Positions 11,378 through 19,778 of a DNA stretch of 53,952 nucleotides are shown here, piece by piece. The notes beneath the pieces are model-generated. The model was not told the origin of the DNA. It searched no databases and saw nothing but the letters and a program-made list of their open reading frames with translations. The position numbers and the translations under genes were made by a program. Source of the DNA: Cellulomonas hominis (lineage in GTDB: Bacteria; Actinomycetota; Actinomycetes; Actinomycetales; Cellulomonadaceae); the NCBI RefSeq assembly GCF_901521055.1, contig NZ_CABEGA010000030.1:1-53952 (forward strand), written 5' to 3'. Position 1 is the first letter of the stretch. Each line of letters begins with the position of its first letter.

Positions 11378-12499
11378 GTGCACCGACTGACCCTCCTCGC
11401 CGCCCTGCTCCATCCCGAGCAGCTGCGTGCCGCCCTGCGCCCGCACGGCGGCGGACCGAGCACCCGCGACGCCCTCGGCGGGGCGCTGCGCTGCGGGGCG
11501 AGCGTCGCGCTCGCGCTGCTGGTGGTCGCGGGCGCAGGCCGGCAGGACCTCGCCGGCTACGCGGCCATCGGCGCGCTCGCGTCGCTGTACGGGCGCTCCG
11601 CGGGGTACGCCTGGCGGGTCCGGCTGATGGCGGTCGTCGGCGCGGCCCTGACCGGCACCGTGGCGCTCATGTCCGCCCTCGCGGACGCGCCCGTCGTCCT
11701 CGGGCTGGCGGCCCTGACGGTCGTCGCCAGCGCGGCGACCGCCGGCGCCGCCGCCCTGCGCACCGGACCACCCGCGGCGACCATCGTCGTGTTCGCCGCG
11801 GGAGCGGGCACCGCCGCCACGTCCGGAGCGGGGGACGTGGCCGCGCGGGCGGCGGCCGTCGCGACGGGGCTGCTGGTCGCGCTGCTGGTGTGCAACGCCG
11901 GCGCCGCGGTGGACCTGCTGCGCGGGCGGCCGGTCCCCCCGGCCCCTCGGGTCCGGGACGTCGTCCGCGCGGGCACGGCGGGCGGCGCGGCGCTCGACCC
12001 GGCCGTCACGGTCGCCGCCGCGGCCGCCGTCGCGTCGACGGTCGCGACCTGGGCCGGCTGGGGGCACCCGGCCTGGGCCGTCATGGGCGCTGCCGCCGTG
12101 CTGCAGGGCACGCACGTGCGGCACATGGGGGTCCGGGCGCTGCAGCGCGCGGCCGGCACGGCGTGCGGTGCGCTCGTCGCGCTCCCGCTGCTGGGCGCGC
12201 ACCTGGACTTCGTCGCGGTCGCGGTGCTCGTCGTCGTGCTGCAGACCGTCACCGAGCTCGTGGTCGCCCGGCACTACGGCGTCGCGATGCTGACCATCAC
12301 ACCGATGGCGCTGCTCATGACCTCGATCGGCGGGCCGCTCGACCCCACGGCGCTCGCGCTCGACCGTGCGCTGGACACGGCGGTCGGCGCCGTCGTCGGC
12401 CTCGTGGTGGCGGTCGCGGCGGCGCGGCCGGAGCACGCCGTCGCCCCCACCTCCCCTTCCCCAGCGGCGGCGCCCGGGCACCCCGCCGCCCGCGACTGA
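11378..12499 (+). CDS. FUSC-family membrane protein, aromatic-acid exporter type
   Basis: 373-residue integral membrane protein with two repeats of hydrophobic helices, at about 30-160 and 205-345. Between them is the FUSC-type segment WAGWGHPAWAVMGAAAVLQG. Family members (YccS, AaeB, plant aluminium/malate channels) export aromatic or organic acids. It lacks the large cytoplasmic domains of the enterobacterial proteins. GTG 11378 is the first base predicted from the TAGGAT -10 box, so the message is probably leaderless. The MarR next door is the likely regulator. Confidence 0.78.
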   Translation: MHRLTLLAALLHPEQLRAALRPHGGGPSTRDALGGALRCGASVALALLVVAGAGRQDLAGYAAIGALASLYGRSAGYAWRVRLMAVVGAALTGTVALMSALADAPVVLGLAALTVVASAATAGAAALRTGPPAATIVVFAAGAGTAATSGAGDVAARAAAVATGLLVALLVCNAGAAVDLLRGRPVPPAPRVRDVVRAGTAGGAALDPAVTVAAAAAVASTVATWAGWGHPAWAVMGAAAVLQGTHVRHMGVRALQRAAGTACGALVALPLLGAHLDFVAVAVLVVVLQTVTELVVARHYGVAMLTITPMALLMTSIGGPLDPTALALDRALDTAVGAVVGLVVAVAAARPEHAVAPTSPSPAAAPGHPAARD

Positions 12500-12644
12500 C
12501 CCGTGAGCAGCGGACCGGATGGTACACACCCGGATGGTGTCATCAGGCGGATTTGCGCCGGTAATAGTTCACATTGACTCGATATCCGGCAATGTCGCAG
12601 GGTATGCGGGTCCGATTGTGCACACCTCCTGCGAGGAGATTCCT

Positions 12645-12941
12645 GTGAAGCGCTCTCTCACGGCCGCCGTGCTGTCCGGCATCCTGGCCCTCGGGCTGGT
12701 AGGGACCGGTGCGACCGCGGCCATGGCCGGTCCCACGATGAACACCACCTGCATGGGGTGGGGCATCACCTCGGGCACGATGCTGGGTGGCCCGTTCAAG
12801 GGCTGGACCTACGCCAAGAACACCAGCAAGACGACGCTGGTGCTCAAGATCTACGAGCCCGGGAACATCTACCAGCTCGTCACCGCACCGGGGAAGACGT
12901 ACTACTTCGAGTCCCCGAACACGCGCATCTACTGCGGCTGA
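12645..12941 (+). CDS. Small secreted protein of unknown function
   Basis: 98 residues, not recognised. GTG 12645 follows an excellent ribosome site, GAGGAGATTCCT. The N-terminus is a classic Sec signal, MKRSLTAAVLSGILALGLVG, with a likely cut after AMA near residue 28. The mature protein is about 70 residues with Thr/Gly/Tyr-rich strands (FKGWTYAKNTSKTTLVLKIY) and exactly two cysteines, at NTTC and at the C-terminal YCG, which could form one disulfide. The 110 bp upstream are markedly less GC-rich than the neighbourhood, with a TTGACT at 12574 as a possible -35. Small size, secretion and atypical composition suggest recent acquisition; a toxin, bacteriocin-like or cell-wall role is conjecture. 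Confidence 0.7.
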   Translation: MKRSLTAAVLSGILALGLVGTGATAAMAGPTMNTTCMGWGITSGTMLGGPFKGWTYAKNTSKTTLVLKIYEPGNIYQLVTAPGKTYYFESPNTRIYCG

Positions 12942-12950
12942 CCGCCGTGG

Positions 12951-12983
12951 CGGCGGGCCCCGTCGATGCGGAGGAGCCCGCCG
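12951..12983 (+). terminator. Hairpin after the small secreted protein
   Basis: CGGCGGGC and GCCCGCCG form an 8-bp stem around a 17-base loop, 10 bp after the stop. There is no U-tract, as usual at this GC content. It may also serve the convergent phoH gene. Confidence 0.5.
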
Positions 12984-12997
12984 CCTACGCGCGTGCG

Positions 12998-14344
12998 TCA
13001 GAGGTCGATGCCCTCCAGCATCTCCGTGACGAGCGCCGCGACGGGCGACCGCTCCGAGCGGGTCAGCGTGACGTGCGCGAACAGCGGGTGCCCCTTGAGC
13101 GCCTCGATCACGGCGGCGATGCCGTCGTGCCGGCCGACCCGCAGGTTGTCCCGCTGGGCGACGTCGTGGGTCAGCACCACGCGTGAGCTCTGGCCGATGC
13201 GGGACAGCACGGTCAGCAGGACGTTCCGCTCCAGGGACTGCGCCTCGTCCACGATGACGAACGCGTCGTGCAGCGAGCGCCCGCGGATGTGCGTGAGCGG
13301 CAGGACCTCCAGCAGGTCGCGGTCGATGATCTCCTCGACCACCTCGCGGCTGACCACCGCGCCGAGGGTGTCGAAGACCGCCTGCGCCCAGGGGTTCATC
13401 TTCTCGGACTCGCTGCCCGGCAGGTAGCCGAGCTCCTGACCGCCGACGGCGTACAGCGGCCGGAACACCATCACCTTGCGGTGCTGCCGGCGCTCCAGCA
13501 CGGCCTCCAGCCCCGCGCACAGCGCGAGCGCCGACTTGCCGGTGCCCGCGCGGCCGCCGAGCGAGACGATGCCGACCTGCTCGTCCAGCAGCAGGTCGAT
13601 GGCGATCCGCTGCTCGGCGCTGCGGCCGTGCAGCCCGAACACGTCCTGGTCGCCGCGGACCACCTGGACGTGCTTGTCCGACGTGACGCGGCCGAGGGCC
13701 GACCCGCGCGGGCTGTGCATGACCAGGCCCGTGTGGCACGGCAGCTCCGGCGCGTCCGGGAGGTCGGCGAGCGCGATCGCGTCGTGCTCCCACAGGTCCG
13801 CCATCTGCTGCTCGGTCAGGTCGAGCGCGTCCATCCCGGTCCAGCCGGAGTCGACCGCGAGCTCGTGCCGGTACTCCTCGGCGCGCAGGCCGATCGCCGA
13901 CGCCTTGATCCGCATCGGCAGGTCCTTGGAGACCACGGTGACGTCGTGCCCCTCGGCCGCGAGGTTCGCGGCGCAGGCGAGGATCCGGGTGTCGTTGTCA
14001 CCGAGCCGGAACCCGGCGGGCAGCACGGCCGGGTCGGTGTGGTTGAGCTCGACCCGCAGCGTCCCGCCCTGGTCGCCGATCGGCAGCGGCGCGTCGAGCC
14101 CGCCGTGCTGGATGCGCAGGTCGTCGAGCAGGCGCAGCGCGGAGCGGGCGAAGAACCCCAGCTCGGCGTGGTGCCGCTTGCCCTCCAGCTCGGTGATCAC
14201 CACGACGGGCAGCACCACGTCGTGCTCGGCGAACCGCAGGATCGCCTTGGGGTCCGACAGGAGGACGGAGGTGTCCAGGACGTGCGTCCGGCGCCCCTCC
14301 GGCTGGTCGGTCGAGGCGGTGGCGGATCCCAGCTTGCTGACCAC
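12998..14344 (-). CDS. phoH: PIN-domain/PhoH ATPase (PhoH2 type)
   Basis: 448 residues with two domains. An N-terminal PIN/VapC-like nuclease domain (about 20-170) begins [15 protein letters not shown], with acidic residues DTS, ELEG and [10 protein letters not shown]-terminal PhoH ATPase domain (about 230-448) has Walker [13 protein letters not shown] and Walker [12 protein letters not shown]. In mycobacteria PhoH2 is an ATP-dependent RNA unwinding and cleaving protein; that activity is inferred here from domain order. GTG 14344 is preferred because GGAGG lies 9 bp upstream. The 299 bp upstream, as far as the prenyltransferase stop, holds only a 6-bp hairpin near 14453 and no gene. Confidence 0.92.
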   Translation of the reverse strand: MVSKLGSATASTDQPEGRRTHVLDTSVLLSDPKAILRFAEHDVVLPVVVITELEGKRHHAELGFFARSALRLLDDLRIQHGGLDAPLPIGDQGGTLRVELNHTDPAVLPAGFRLGDNDTRILACAANLAAEGHDVTVVSKDLPMRIKASAIGLRAEEYRHELAVDSGWTGMDALDLTEQQMADLWEHDAIALADLPDAPELPCHTGLVMHSPRGSALGRVTSDKHVQVVRGDQDVFGLHGRSAEQRIAIDLLLDEQVGIVSLGGRAGTGKSALALCAGLEAVLERRQHRKVMVFRPLYAVGGQELGYLPGSESEKMNPWAQAVFDTLGAVVSREVVEEIIDRDLLEVLPLTHIRGRSLHDAFVIVDEAQSLERNVLLTVLSRIGQSSRVVLTHDVAQRDNLRVGRHDGIAAVIEALKGHPLFAHVTLTRSERSPVAALVTEMLEGIDL

Positions 14345-14643
14345 GGCAGGCTCCCTCCGGCGCTGCGTCAGCGCCGACTCGGGCCCGGGGTGCCGAGCCA
14401 CGACGGGCTCCTGCGGCACTCGGGATGGGGACGAGGGCGGCCGGCCCGCACGAAGGGCCACGACCGGCCCTCCCCCCGGAGCGCGTGCTCCATAGGGCTG
14501 GCCTCCCGGGGACGACTGGTGCCGTCCGTTGCGAGGGACGCTACGCCGCACATCCGACACTCCCGCGCACGACCCGGGTGTGTCGCACGTCACGCAACAT
14601 GATGTTCACCCGCCGGACCCGCGCCCGTCGCCGGGGGCGCCCG

Positions 14644-15405
14644 TCACTGCCCGCGGCGGCGCTCCCGGGCGGCGTAGTCACGCACCGCGCGCAGGAAGTC
14701 CACGCGGCGGAAGTCCGGCCAGTACGCCTCGCAGAAGTAGTACTCGGAGTGCACCGACTGCCAGAGCATGAAGCCGCCGAGCCGCTGCTCGCCGGAGGTC
14801 CGGATCACCAGGTCCGGGTCGGGCTGGCCCTTGGTGTAGAGGTGGTCGGCGATGTGCTCGACGTCGAACGTCGCGGCGATCTCCTCCAGCGAGGCCCCGT
14901 CGGCCGCGCGCTCCGTCAGGTACGACCGCACCGCGTCGGCGATCTCCCGCCGGCCGCCGTAGCCGATCGCGACGTTGACGTGCAGCCCCTCGACGTCGGA
15001 CGTGGCGGACTCGGCGTCGCGCAGGGCCTGCGCGGTGCGCTCGGGCAGCAGGTCGAGCGACCCCACCGCCTGGACCCGCCAGCGCCGGGTGGCCGCGAGC
15101 TCGCGCACCGCGTCCTCGATGATGCCGAGCAGGGCCTCGAGCTCCGCGGCCTCGCGGCCCAGGTTGTCGGTCGAGAGCATCCACAGCGTCACGACCTCGA
15201 CGCCGACCTCCTCGCTCCACAGCAGCAGGTCGGAGATCCTGTCCGCGCCGCGCCGGTGCCCCGTCGCGGTCGTCTCGCCCAGCTGGCGCGCCCAGCGCCG
15301 GTTGCCGTCCAGGATGACCCCGATGTGCCGCGGGACCCGGTCCCGGGGCAGCGACGCGGCGAGCCGCCGCTCGTACAACCCGTACAACGGGTGGGGCAGA
15401 CGCAC
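14644..15405 (-). CDS. cis-Prenyltransferase, short-chain (Z-FPP synthase type)
   Basis: 253-residue UppS-family enzyme that condenses isopentenyl diphosphate in cis. The catalytic Asp33 lies in DGNRRWA and the C-terminal signature is RTSGEQRLGGFMLWQ. Actinobacteria usually carry two such enzymes. This one begins with the basic N-terminus of the Rv1086-like (2Z,6E)-farnesyl diphosphate synthase and sits beside hemolysin III exactly as Rv1086 does, so a C15 product is likely rather than undecaprenyl diphosphate. GTG 15405 follows AAGGAGTCCT. It is divergent from the hemolysin III gene. Confidence 0.88.
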   Translation of the reverse strand: MRLPHPLYGLYERRLAASLPRDRVPRHIGVILDGNRRWARQLGETTATGHRRGADRISDLLLWSEEVGVEVVTLWMLSTDNLGREAAELEALLGIIEDAVRELAATRRWRVQAVGSLDLLPERTAQALRDAESATSDVEGLHVNVAIGYGGRREIADAVRSYLTERAADGASLEEIAATFDVEHIADHLYTKGQPDPDLVIRTSGEQRLGGFMLWQSVHSEYYFCEAYWPDFRRVDFLRAVRDYAARERRRGQ

Positions 15406-15529
15406 AGGACTCCTTCAGCGGTGGCGGACGGCGGTGCTCACGCTACCGGCACGCCTGCCCGCGCCACGGTGCACCGGGAGGGTGGTGAGGGGGAGGATTC
15501 GTGCAGGACCACCGACGACGCCTCCGACC

Positions 15530-15560
15530 TACGGCTCCGTAACCTACGCACACGTAGGTT
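15530..15560. promoter_or_regulatory. Overlapping inverted repeats, probable TetR-type operator
   Basis: AACCTACG-CACA-CGTAGGTT (15541-15560) is a perfect 8-bp inverted repeat with a four-base gap. TACGG-CT-CCGTA (15530-15541) is a second perfect palindrome overlapping it by one base. The pair abuts the TAGGAT -10 box of the hemolysin III gene. No regulator gene lies nearby, so control would be in trans. Confidence 0.7.
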
Positions 15561-15565
15561 AGGAT
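15560..15565 (+). promoter_or_regulatory. -10 element TAGGAT for hemolysin III gene
   Basis: TAGGAT overlaps the last base of the inverted repeat at 15541-15560 and lies 38 bp before the GTG start, leaving a short leader that carries the AGGAAGG ribosome site. Confidence 0.5.
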
Positions 15566-15603
15566 CCGAGGCGTCCACCGCCCCCCGAGAGGAAGGCCCC
15601 GCA

Positions 15604-16275
15604 GTGAAGGTCGCCGAGACCGCCGAGCAGGTCGCCGACGCCGTCAAGCCGCGGCTGCGCGGCTGGATCCACGCGGGCATGTTCCCCGTCGCCACCGTCG
15701 CGTCGGTCGTCCTGGTGGTGCTCGCGCCCACCGCGCCGCTGACCATCGCCAGCGCCGTGTTCGGTGCCGCCGCGATGCTGCTGTTCGGCGTCAGCGCGGT
15801 GTACCACCGCGGCACCTGGTCCCCGCGGGTCGCCGGCGTCCTGCGCCGCCTGGACCACACGAACATCTTCCTGGTGATCGCCGGGACGTACACGCCGCTC
15901 GCGGTGGCCCTGCTGCCCGCCGACACCGCCCGGACGCTGCTGATCATCGTGTGGTCGGGCGCCCTGGTCGGGATGCTCGCGCGGATCTTCTGGCTCGGCG
16001 CCCCGCGCTGGGTCTACGTGCCCGTGTACATCGCGCTGGGCTGGGTGGCCGTCTGGTTCCTGCCGGCCTTCGGGCGCGCGGACAACGGCGGGGCGGCGGT
16101 CGTGTGGCTCGTCGCCGTCGGCGGGCTCGCGTACACGCTGGGCGCGCTGGTCTACGGCCTGAAGCGCCCGAACCCGAGCCCGCGGTGGTTCGGGTTCCAC
16201 GAGGTGTTCCACCTGCTGACCGTCGTCGGCTGGGGCTGCCACTACGCCGCGGCCGCGATCGCCGTCCTGGGCTGA
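15604..16275 (+). CDS. Hemolysin III / YqfA family membrane protein
   Basis: 223-residue seven-helix membrane protein of the PAQR/hemolysin III superfamily. Conserved metal-site features are present: SAVYHRGTW, LDHTNIFLVIAGTYTP and the C-terminal FHEVFHLLTVVGWGCHY. Bacterial members are poorly characterised; haemolysis has been shown for few, and a membrane-lipid hydrolase or receptor role is suggested by the fold. GTG 15604 follows AGGAAGG with seven-base spacing. It is paired divergently with the cis-prenyltransferase as in mycobacteria and has a strong palindromic operator. Confidence 0.87.
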   Translation: MKVAETAEQVADAVKPRLRGWIHAGMFPVATVASVVLVVLAPTAPLTIASAVFGAAAMLLFGVSAVYHRGTWSPRVAGVLRRLDHTNIFLVIAGTYTPLAVALLPADTARTLLIIVWSGALVGMLARIFWLGAPRWVYVPVYIALGWVAVWFLPAFGRADNGGAAVVWLVAVGGLAYTLGALVYGLKRPNPSPRWFGFHEVFHLLTVVGWGCHYAAAAIAVLG

Positions 16276-16277
16276 CG

Positions 16278-16296
16278 CCGCTCCCGCGCGGAGCGG
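16278..16296. terminator. Two-way hairpin between convergent genes
   Basis: CCGCTCC-CGCGC-GGAGCGG forms a perfect 7-bp stem with a five-base loop. It starts 2 bp after the hemolysin III stop and ends 2 bp before the stop of the convergent nitrilase gene. Confidence 0.6.
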
Positions 16297-16298
16297 GG

Positions 16299-17126
16299 TC
16301 AGACCGCCGGGACCACCCGGTACCGGCGGTGGCGCAGCGACGGGTTCCGCTCCCGGACGCCGGCGAGCGCCTCGGGGTCGAGGTCGACCGTGCGCAGCTC
16401 CGGCTCCTCGCCGAGCTCCAGGCCCACGACGCCGTCCGGGCCGACGACCAGCGACCGCCCCGTCACGCCCGGGCCCGCCTGGCCGACCGCGACGACGACC
16501 GCGGTGTTCTCGATCGCCCGCGCCACGGCGAGGGTGCGCCAGTGCAGATCCTTCAGCGGCCCCGCCGCCCACGCCGCCGGGACGACCAGCACGTCCGCGC
16601 CGGCGTCGACCGCGCGACGCGCCGACTCGGGGAACCGCAGGTCGTAGCAGGTGAGCACCCCGAGGCGGACGCCGGCGACGTCGAGCGTGAGCGGTGCCGC
16701 GTCGGCCGGGCCGGGCTCGAGCCGGTCGGACTCGCGGTGCCCGAACGCGTCGTACAGGTGCACCTTGCGGTAGACGCCGGCCAGCTCACCGTCCGCGGCG
16801 ACCGCCACGACGGCGTTCACGGCCCGCCCCGCGTCGGCGCCGGGCAGGGTGGTCCCGGCCACCACGGCGACCCCGTGCCGCACCGCGGACTCCCGCAGCA
16901 GCGAGACGAACGGGCCGTCGAGCGGCTCCGCGTGCTCCACGCCGGTGCCCCGCGGGTCGAAGCCCGACGCGTACTCGGGCAGCACGAGCACGTCCGCCCG
17001 CGCCCGAGCGGCGGTGTCGAACGCGCGCCGCACCACCTCGCGGTTCGCGGCGTGGTCGTCGCTGACTCGCAGCTGCCCGACGGTCACGCGCACGGCGGGC
17101 CGCACGGGCGGTGCGGTGCCGCTCAC
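16299..17126 (-). CDS. Carbon-nitrogen hydrolase (nitrilase superfamily)
   Basis: 275-residue hydrolase that should cleave an amide or nitrile C-N bond. The Glu-Lys-Cys triad is visible in its usual settings: VLPEYASG (Glu near 51), YRKVHLYDAF (Lys near 119) and LTCYDLRFPE (Cys near 153). The latter two resemble Nit/omega-amidase-type proteins; the substrate is not known. GTG 17126 overlaps the preceding small membrane gene by four bases (GTGA). That gene in turn overlaps mca, so all three are translationally coupled. Confidence 0.87.
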   Translation of the reverse strand: MSGTAPPVRPAVRVTVGQLRVSDDHAANREVVRRAFDTAARARADVLVLPEYASGFDPRGTGVEHAEPLDGPFVSLLRESAVRHGVAVVAGTTLPGADAGRAVNAVVAVAADGELAGVYRKVHLYDAFGHRESDRLEPGPADAAPLTLDVAGVRLGVLTCYDLRFPESARRAVDAGADVLVVPAAWAAGPLKDLHWRTLAVARAIENTAVVVAVGQAGPGVTGRSLVVGPDGVVGLELGEEPELRTVDLDPEALAGVRERNPSLRHRRYRVVPAV

Positions 17127-17488
17127 GGACGGTCCCGCGGCGGGGTACCGGACTCCCCCGGCCCGTCCGTGCCGGGCGTCGCGTCACCCGTCGGCGCAGC
17201 CGGGCGCGGTGCGGGCCCGTCCCCCTCGGCCTCGAGCCGCCGGGCGTTGCGGTCGACCACCCGCAGGTGCCGCACCAGCGAGAACGCGAGCAGGATCACG
17301 GCGACCGCGACGCCGAACGTCACGAGGAAGCCCAGCAGGCCGGGCGAGGTCTGGTCGGCGGACGGCACCTCCACGGTGCTCGGCGACGGCGACGGCTCGG
17401 CCGCACCCGCGAGCCCCCCGACGGCCTGCAGCAGCGCGCCGTGCGCGACCGCCGCCCCCTGGCCGACGGCCTCCAGCGTCCCGGTCAC
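17123..17488 (-). CDS. Small single-pass membrane protein, Rv1083-like position
   Basis: 121 residues of unknown function. A short N-terminal part is followed by a Pro/Ser-rich linker, one clear membrane helix at about 51-72 (LLGFLVTFGVAVAVILLAFS), a basic stop-transfer segment (LVRHLRVVDRNARRLEAE) and a disordered Pro/Gly-rich tail. The gene starts at GTG 17488 in a GTGA overlap with mca and ends in a GTGA overlap with the nitrilase. The same position next to mca is occupied by a small membrane protein in mycobacteria, suggesting a conserved accessory role in the mycothiol pathway; no mechanism is known to me. Confidence 0.75.
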   Translation of the reverse strand: MTGTLEAVGQGAAVAHGALLQAVGGLAGAAEPSPSPSTVEVPSADQTSPGLLGFLVTFGVAVAVILLAFSLVRHLRVVDRNARRLEAEGDGPAPRPAAPTGDATPGTDGPGESGTPPRDRP

Positions 17489-18363
17489 GCGAGCACCTCC
17501 CGCACCCCGGCGAACAGGTCGTCCTCGGGGATCGTCGTCGGCACGCGGGACTCCGCGAGCTCGTACTCCTCGGTCGGCCACACCTCGAGCTCCAGGTCCC
17601 GCGGCATGGCGAAGAAGAAGCCCTCGGGGTCGATCTGCGTCGCGTGCGCCCGCAGCGCGGCGTCCCGGGCGTCGAAGTACCCGTCGACCGGGATCAGCGT
17701 CGTGACCTCGCGCTCCGGGATCTCGCGCGCGGCGCGGGACTCGACCCACTCGCCGAACGGGGACTCCAGCCCGCGCTCCGTCATCGCCTCGTGCGCCGCC
17801 CGGATCCGGGCCATCGAGAACCCGTGGTTGTAGTACAGCTTGAGCGGCGTCCATGGCTCGCCCGCGCCGCGGTACCGCTCCGGGTCGCCCGCCGCGTGGA
17901 ACGCCTCGAAGGCGACGCGGTGGCACATGATGTGGTCCGGGTGCGGGTAGCCGCCGGTCGGGTCGTACGTCGTGATCACGTGCGGCCGGAACTGGCGAAC
18001 GAGCTCCACCAGGGGGCGGGACGCCTCCTCCAGCGGCTGCAGCGCGAAGCAGCCGTCCGGCAGCGGCGGCAGCGGGTCACCCTCCGGCAGCCCGGAGTCG
18101 ACGAAGCCCAGCCAGTGCTGCCGGACACCCAGGGCCGCGGCGGCCTGCGCCATCTCGGTGCGGCGCACGGCGCGCATCGCCTCGATGCCGCCCTCGACCG
18201 GCGGGTGGTGGGGGTTGAGGACGTCGCCGCGCTCGCCGCCGGTGCACGTGACGACGAGGACGTCCACGCCCTCGGCCGCGTACCGGGCGGTCGTCGCCGC
18301 GCCCTTGCTCGACTCGTCGTCCGGGTGCGCGTGCACGGCCATCAGGCGCAGCTGCTCGGTCAC
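17485..18363 (-). CDS. mca: Mycothiol S-conjugate amidase
   Basis: 292-residue zinc amidase that cleaves mycothiol S-conjugates of toxic electrophiles, releasing a mercapturic acid for export and GlcN-inositol for recycling. Zinc ligands are seen in HAHPDDES (His13, Asp16) and YPHPDH (His144). Lys20 in DDESSKGAAT is the feature that separates Mca from the deacetylase MshB. Length is that of the family. It heads a coupled three-gene unit with a small membrane protein and a nitrilase-family hydrolase. Divergent from the DUF4307 gene. Confidence 0.93.
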   Translation of the reverse strand: MTEQLRLMAVHAHPDDESSKGAATTARYAAEGVDVLVVTCTGGERGDVLNPHHPPVEGGIEAMRAVRRTEMAQAAAALGVRQHWLGFVDSGLPEGDPLPPLPDGCFALQPLEEASRPLVELVRQFRPHVITTYDPTGGYPHPDHIMCHRVAFEAFHAAGDPERYRGAGEPWTPLKLYYNHGFSMARIRAAHEAMTERGLESPFGEWVESRAAREIPEREVTTLIPVDGYFDARDAALRAHATQIDPEGFFFAMPRDLELEVWPTEEYELAESRVPTTIPEDDLFAGVREVLA

Positions 18364-18518
18364 GGTGTCCTCGTGGTCCTTCCCTCGTCGCCCTGGTCAC
18401 GCTCGTGCGCTCCCGCACCCGTGCGCTCGTCGCCGGTGGGGAGCCGACGGGAGACAATGATCCCTCAGCCCACCGACACCGCGCGCCACCGGCGCCGGCC
18501 GAGCACCTGGAGCACCGC

Positions 18519-18941
18519 GTGACCGCACCCTCGACCTCCGCGGGACCCGGCCACCCCGGGCCGCCCGCCGGGCGGTACGGGCCCGCGACCACCCCCGGCC
18601 GGCGGCGGGCCGCCCGCGTCGGCCTGGTCGTGCTGGCGGTGCTCGGCGTCGCGGTCGCCGTCTGGATCGGCATCGGCCAGGCCCGCACCCCGGTGCGCTG
18701 GGACGAGGTCGGCTTCCGCGTCGACGGGCCGACGCAGACCGAGATGACCTTCGACGTCACCAAGGACCCGGAGGCCACCGTGACGTGCCGCGTGCAGGCG
18801 CTGTCCGACCGGTACGCCGAGGTGGGCGTGCAGGACGTCACCGTCGGCCCCGCCGGGACCGGCACCCAGCGCGTGACCACCACGATCCCCACCGCGGAGG
18901 AGGCCGTCTCGGCCGTCGTGGAGCACTGCGAGGTCGCCTGA
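18519..18941 (+). CDS. DUF4307 membrane protein
   Basis: 140 residues. A Pro/Gly-rich cytoplasmic N-terminus of about 30 residues is followed by one membrane helix (AARVGLVVLAVLGVAVAVWI) and an extracytoplasmic domain of about 85 residues: WDEVGFRVDGPTQTEMTFDV, CRVQALS, and a final VVEHCEVA with the second Cys. This is the DUF4307 pattern; function unknown. GTG 18519 follows GGAGCACCGC. It lies between mca and greA, the same order as Rv1082-Rv1081c-Rv1080c. Confidence 0.83.
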   Translation: MTAPSTSAGPGHPGPPAGRYGPATTPGRRRAARVGLVVLAVLGVAVAVWIGIGQARTPVRWDEVGFRVDGPTQTEMTFDVTKDPEATVTCRVQALSDRYAEVGVQDVTVGPAGTGTQRVTTTIPTAEEAVSAVVEHCEVA

Positions 18942-19195
18942 TCGAGGGACGACGGCGCCGCGACGGCCCCGTTCCGACCCCGTGCCGGGCCGGGAGCACC
19001 CCGGCGTTGCTATGCTTGCCGATTCATACGCCGCCCCGGACCGACGTCGCCCGACGTCGCCGCAGGTCGACGCGACCGCGAGGGATACGGCGCAACCCGT
19101 TCACGCACTCGCGCCTCGCTGCACGCCTGACCGGGTCCGGACGAGAGTGGACGCGCCGGCGACGGCGTACGACAACACGCAGGGAAGGAGTGGAC

Positions 19196-19684
19196 GTGAC
19201 CGACACGACGCAGGCCGCCACCTGGCTGACGCAGGAGGCCTACGACCGGCTCAAGGCGGAGCTCGAGCACCTCGAGGGCCCGGGACGCGCCGAGGTCACC
19301 GAGCGCATCGCCGCCGCGCGTGACGAGGGCGACCTCAAGGAGAACGGCGGCTACCACGCGGCGCGCGAGGAGCAGGCGAAGCAGGAGGCCCGCATCCGCG
19401 AGCTGAAGGAGAAGCTCCGCAACGTGCAGATCGGCACGCCGCCGGACGACGGCGTCGTCGAGCCCGGCATGGTGGTGACCGCCGTGGTCGCGGGCGACGA
19501 GATGGTGTTCCTGCTCGGCTCCCGCGAGATCGCCGGCAGCGCCGACATCGAGGTCTTCTCCCCGACGTCGCCGCTCGGTGCCTCGATCAACGGCCGCAAG
19601 GTCGGCGACACGGTCGCCTACACCGCGCCGAACGGCCGCGAGATCCCGGTGGAGATCAAGGGCGCGACGCCGTTCACGGGCTGA
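19196..19684 (+). CDS. greA: Transcript cleavage factor GreA
   Basis: 162 residues. GreA binds the RNA polymerase secondary channel and triggers cleavage of backtracked transcripts. The N-terminal coiled coil runs from about 10 to 80 and carries the tip motif DEGDLKENGGYHAAREEQ, whose Asp and Glu position the catalytic metal. The C-terminal FKBP-like domain ends GREIPVEIKG. GTG 19196 follows AAGGAGTGGAC. A TATGCT at 19011 may be the -10 element, giving a leader of about 180 bases. A very strong terminator follows. Confidence 0.95.
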   Translation: MTDTTQAATWLTQEAYDRLKAELEHLEGPGRAEVTERIAAARDEGDLKENGGYHAAREEQAKQEARIRELKEKLRNVQIGTPPDDGVVEPGMVVTAVVAGDEMVFLLGSREIAGSADIEVFSPTSPLGASINGRKVGDTVAYTAPNGREIPVEIKGATPFTG

Positions 19685-19700
19685 GCCCGGGCACAGCGCG

Positions 19701-19745
19701 CACGCGAGAGGGCCCCGTCCGCCACGGACGGGGCCCTCTCGCGTG
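19701..19745 (+). terminator. Strong 21-bp perfect hairpin after greA
   Basis: The arms 19701-19721 (CACGCGAGAGGGCCCCGTCCG) and 19725-19745 are perfectly complementary around the three-base loop CCA. No U-tract. It begins 16 bp after the greA stop and also faces the convergent small gene at 19779. Confidence 0.85.
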
Positions 19746-19778
19746 CCCGGCCTCGCGCGCCGGACGGGCGGGCGCCGC

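Noticed and set aside
18942..19195. Riboswitch in the greA leader
   Set aside because: The leader is long but I could not fold it into any known riboswitch core by eye.
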